From the IMG/VR virus record IMGVR_UViG_3300035698_001360, positions 1 through 30,173 of that record: a stretch of 30,173 nt of DNA; one strand, given 5' to 3'. The notes beneath the pieces are model-generated. The model ran no database searches. It worked only from the letters and a program-made list of their open reading frames with translations, and was not told where the DNA came from. Both the position numbers and the translations under genes were made by a program. The stretch's first letter is position 1. Every line of letters begins with the position of its first letter. Positions 28,444 through 30,173 of the stretch are shown here, piece by piece. The DNA comes from a virus.

Positions 28444-29001
28444 ATGTGGCAAACGGCAAAGGCCTTCGTCAAGTTCCTGCTCTCCCCAGGCACCGGCCTC
28501 GTGACCTTCGCGGCTGGCACCTTCAGCAACTGGGCGACCAACCGGGCCAAGATCAAAGTGGCTGAGACCGACACGCGGGTAGCCCTGCTCCAAGCCCAGG
28601 CCGAGGTGGCAGCCTACAAGGTCAAAGCGGACATCGAGTGGGACTTGAAGTGGGCCGACCAAGCCTCCTCAAGCTGGAAGGATGAGTTCTTACTCCTCCT
28701 CTGGTCGTTCCCTCTCATCGGCATCTTCATACCCTACACGCGGCCCTTCGTCATGGAGGGCTTCGAGTTCCTGAAGGCGTTCAACCCGGACGCTGCCTAC
28801 TGGTATATGGCGGGGTGGTCGATCATCTTCGCCGCTACCTTCGGCGTCAGGCAGGCTGCCTCTCTGATGCTTCCTGGTAGCGTAGCCAAGATGGCAGGGG
28901 CACTGGGGGAACTCCCTGACGACATACCAGAGGCGGTAGTTGTCAAGGCTCAGGCCTCCGTAGACGCGGCTCTGAAGAAAGGCCGTGAACTCTTACGGTG
29001 A
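28444..29001 (+). CDS. Candidate holin, GTA_holin_3TM-like, between scaffold and capsid
   Basis: This encodes 185 residues. ATG 28444 follows the scaffold stop by two bases. It has an N-terminal amphipathic region, then ALLQAQAEVAAYKVKADIEWDL, SWKDEFLLLLWSFPLIGIF (membrane helix ~78-95), a second hydrophobic stretch (WYMAGWSIIFAATFGVRQAASLML, ~120-143) and a charged, helical tail. WKDE followed by helix and a Gly-Arg turn is how I remember the three-helix holins of gene transfer agents. Lysis genes are not usually found here in T7-like phages, so the placement is unusual; an internal or tail role remains possible. Confidence 0.65.
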   Translation: MWQTAKAFVKFLLSPGTGLVTFAAGTFSNWATNRAKIKVAETDTRVALLQAQAEVAAYKVKADIEWDLKWADQASSSWKDEFLLLLWSFPLIGIFIPYTRPFVMEGFEFLKAFNPDAAYWYMAGWSIIFAATFGVRQAASLMLPGSVAKMAGALGELPDDIPEAVVVKAQASVDAALKKGRELLR

Positions 29002-29025
29002 CACTACGTCACGACACAGTATAGG
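29002..29025 (+). promoter_or_regulatory. Candidate phage late promoter (copy A) before capsid
   Basis: CACTACGTCACGACACAGTATAGG has ACGTC (29006-29010) and ATAG (29021-29024) spaced exactly as in copy C at 14873. It ends in TATAGG, like initiation sites of T7-family promoters. A hairpin CCCTC/GAGGG (29026-29030 with 29040-29044) follows, giving a stable leader start. T7 places its strongest promoter (phi10) before the capsid too. Confidence 0.6.
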
Positions 29026-29068
29026 CCCTCGGGATCACTGAGGGTCACTAACAGCAGAAGGAACTGCA

Positions 29069-30016
29069 ATGAGCATATACTCTGAATCCCGCTCCCCGGT
29101 CGGCACCAAGGGTGCTGCTGGTACGGACGAACGGGCACTATTCCTCACGAACTTCGGTGAGCTTGTCATCCTGTCCTGGGACGAAACCTTCGACTTCGGT
29201 GGCCTGACCTTCGTGCGGAACATCACCAGCGGCAAGTCCGACACCTTCCCGATCATCGGGCGGAAGCGGGATGCCGTCGAGCATACTCCGGGTGAGATCA
29301 TCCTGGGTGGCGGCGTCGAGCATAACGAGGTGGAGATCGCGGTTGACGGCATGATCGTCGAGTCGGCCTTCATCGCGGATATCGACGAACTGCTCAACCA
29401 CTATGCCCTCTCGGAGCCCTACGCCCGCCAGATTGGTGAGTCCATGGCGAGTATCTCCAACACCCGCATTGGTGCCTGCTTGGTGCGTGCGTCTCGTGTC
29501 ACTACGGCTCCCTACACGGGTGGCCCTGTGCCGAGCTACAACTACCATGCCGACATGCTCACCGATGCCTCCAAGCTGGAAGATGCGGCGTTCGCTGGCG
29601 TCCAATACATCAAGGAGAACGACGTGGGTGGCGGTGAGCCGACCTACTTCCTGCCGTGGCAGCAGCAGCTTCTCCTGGCTCGCTACACCGGGATCGACAC
29701 CAACGAGACCTCAGGTTCGGGTAACCGCGCCGCTGGCACCGTGGGTCCGATTGCGGGTATCGGCATCAAGGGGACGAACAGCATCCCCAACACCAACATC
29801 ACGACTGGTCGCACCAAGTACCAGGGCAACTTCACGACAACGGTCGGCGTAATCGCTAACCGGATGGCCGTGGGCACCCTGCGTCGTCGCGGCATGAAGG
29901 TGACGATGGATCACAAGAACGACCGTCTCGGCACCCTGATGATTGGCTCGAAGCTGGAGGGGCACGACTTGCTCCGCCCTGAGTGCTCCTTCGAGGTGGC
30001 CAACGCCTCCCGATAA
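29069..30016 (+). CDS. Major capsid protein (T7 gp10-like)
   Basis: This encodes 315 residues. AGAAGGA lies upstream of ATG 29069. The order after portal and scaffold, the preceding strong promoter and the following terminator are those of T7 gene 10. The sequence has an N-terminal arm (MSIYSESRSPVGTKGAAGTDERALFLTNFG), a beta-rich middle with TFVRNITSGKSDTFPIIGRKRDAVEHTPGE, and a C-terminal SKLEGHDLLRPECSFEVANA. No second, frameshifted product (as T7 10B) is apparent at the end. Confidence 0.92.
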   Translation: MSIYSESRSPVGTKGAAGTDERALFLTNFGELVILSWDETFDFGGLTFVRNITSGKSDTFPIIGRKRDAVEHTPGEIILGGGVEHNEVEIAVDGMIVESAFIADIDELLNHYALSEPYARQIGESMASISNTRIGACLVRASRVTTAPYTGGPVPSYNYHADMLTDASKLEDAAFAGVQYIKENDVGGGEPTYFLPWQQQLLLARYTGIDTNETSGSGNRAAGTVGPIAGIGIKGTNSIPNTNITTGRTKYQGNFTTTVGVIANRMAVGTLRRRGMKVTMDHKNDRLGTLMIGSKLEGHDLLRPECSFEVANASR

Positions 30017-30051
30017 GCCTCAGTGATCGACTACAAGACTACCTGACTACT

Positions 30052-30078
30052 GGGGGGCGCTTAGGCGCTCCCCTTCTT
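30052..30078 (+). terminator. Rho-independent-type terminator after capsid
   Basis: GGGGGGCGC (30052-30060) pairs with GCGCTCCCC (30065-30073) with one G-T pair and a TTAG loop, then TTCTT. It corresponds in place to T7 T-phi, which reduces read-through into the tail genes. Confidence 0.88.
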
Positions 30079-30093
30079 ACAGTTTGGAGGAAC

Positions 30094-30173
30094 ATGGTGA
30101 CCTCCGAAGACCCGCAAGGGACAGCGGTTATGACGACGGCAGGGGCACTCAAGGGCGACACCATGCGCCGCCC
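30094..30173 (+). CDS. Start of the next virion gene (cut by window edge)
   Basis: A strong GGAGG is placed four bases before ATG 30094, and the frame stays open to the end, giving 26 residues beginning MVTSEDPQGTAVMTTAGALKGD. In T7 order the next gene would be a tail tubular protein, but this fragment is too short to assign. Confidence 0.6.
   Translation, partial: MVTSEDPQGTAVMTTAGALKGDTMRR

Overview
The window is about 30 kb of a T7-like podovirus (Autographiviridae-type) genome with high GC. All convincing genes lie on the + strand. They are tightly packed, with many ATGA, GTGA and TTGA stop/start overlaps. The identity rests on a complete T7-type set: single-subunit RNA polymerase, gp2.5-like SSB, endonuclease I, T7-lysozyme-like amidase, fused primase-helicase, family A DNA polymerase, 5'-3' exonuclease, gp8-like portal, scaffold, capsid and gp19-like terminase. 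A tyrosine integrase followed by a complete tRNA-Leu(CAA) gene on the minus strand suggests a phage able to integrate, as in integrase-bearing T7-like cyanophages and pelagiphages. The host is probably a Gram-negative bacterium, but the sequence does not identify it. The tail tube, internal virion and fibre genes are missing, so about a quarter of the genome probably lies outside the window, joining the right end to the left end on a circular map.

Layout. 1-3496: end of the late region, with a small membrane protein, a minimal ATP-dependent DNA ligase and the large terminase. 3497-5372: a non-coding, repeat-rich and hairpin-rich interval in the position of T7 genome ends and early promoters. 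It holds a long structured element directly after the terminase, a 31-residue membrane ORF, a 12-bp tandem array, several dispersed repeats, candidate host promoters and a hammerhead ribozyme at 5296-5352. 5373-10302: a run of small early genes, mostly unrecognised and probably for host takeover. 10389-12018: integrase, two small ORFs and the tRNA/att site. 12135-14872: a small gene and the phage RNA polymerase. 14925-25534: DNA metabolism and host-interaction genes, including a likely Acb2/Tad1-type cyclic-nucleotide sponge at 17167-17385. 25537-30173: the morphogenesis block of two MCFGGG proteins, portal, scaffold, a GTA-type holin candidate, major capsid, a strong terminator and the start of the next gene.

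Logic. Host RNA polymerase would start near 5.0-5.2 kb and transcribe the early genes, int and the phage polymerase. The phage polymerase would then use a recurring intergenic motif, core TACGTCRYNACACA, found at 5966, 6782, 12001, 14873, 22567 and 29002. This arrangement resembles T7 class II and III promoters.

The strongest unusual element is the ribozyme. Its sequence contains every conserved type III hammerhead core nucleotide, a GUC cleavage triplet and three stems, and it sits in the leader of the first early gene. All functional statements here come from reading the sequence and recalling families; no database search was run.
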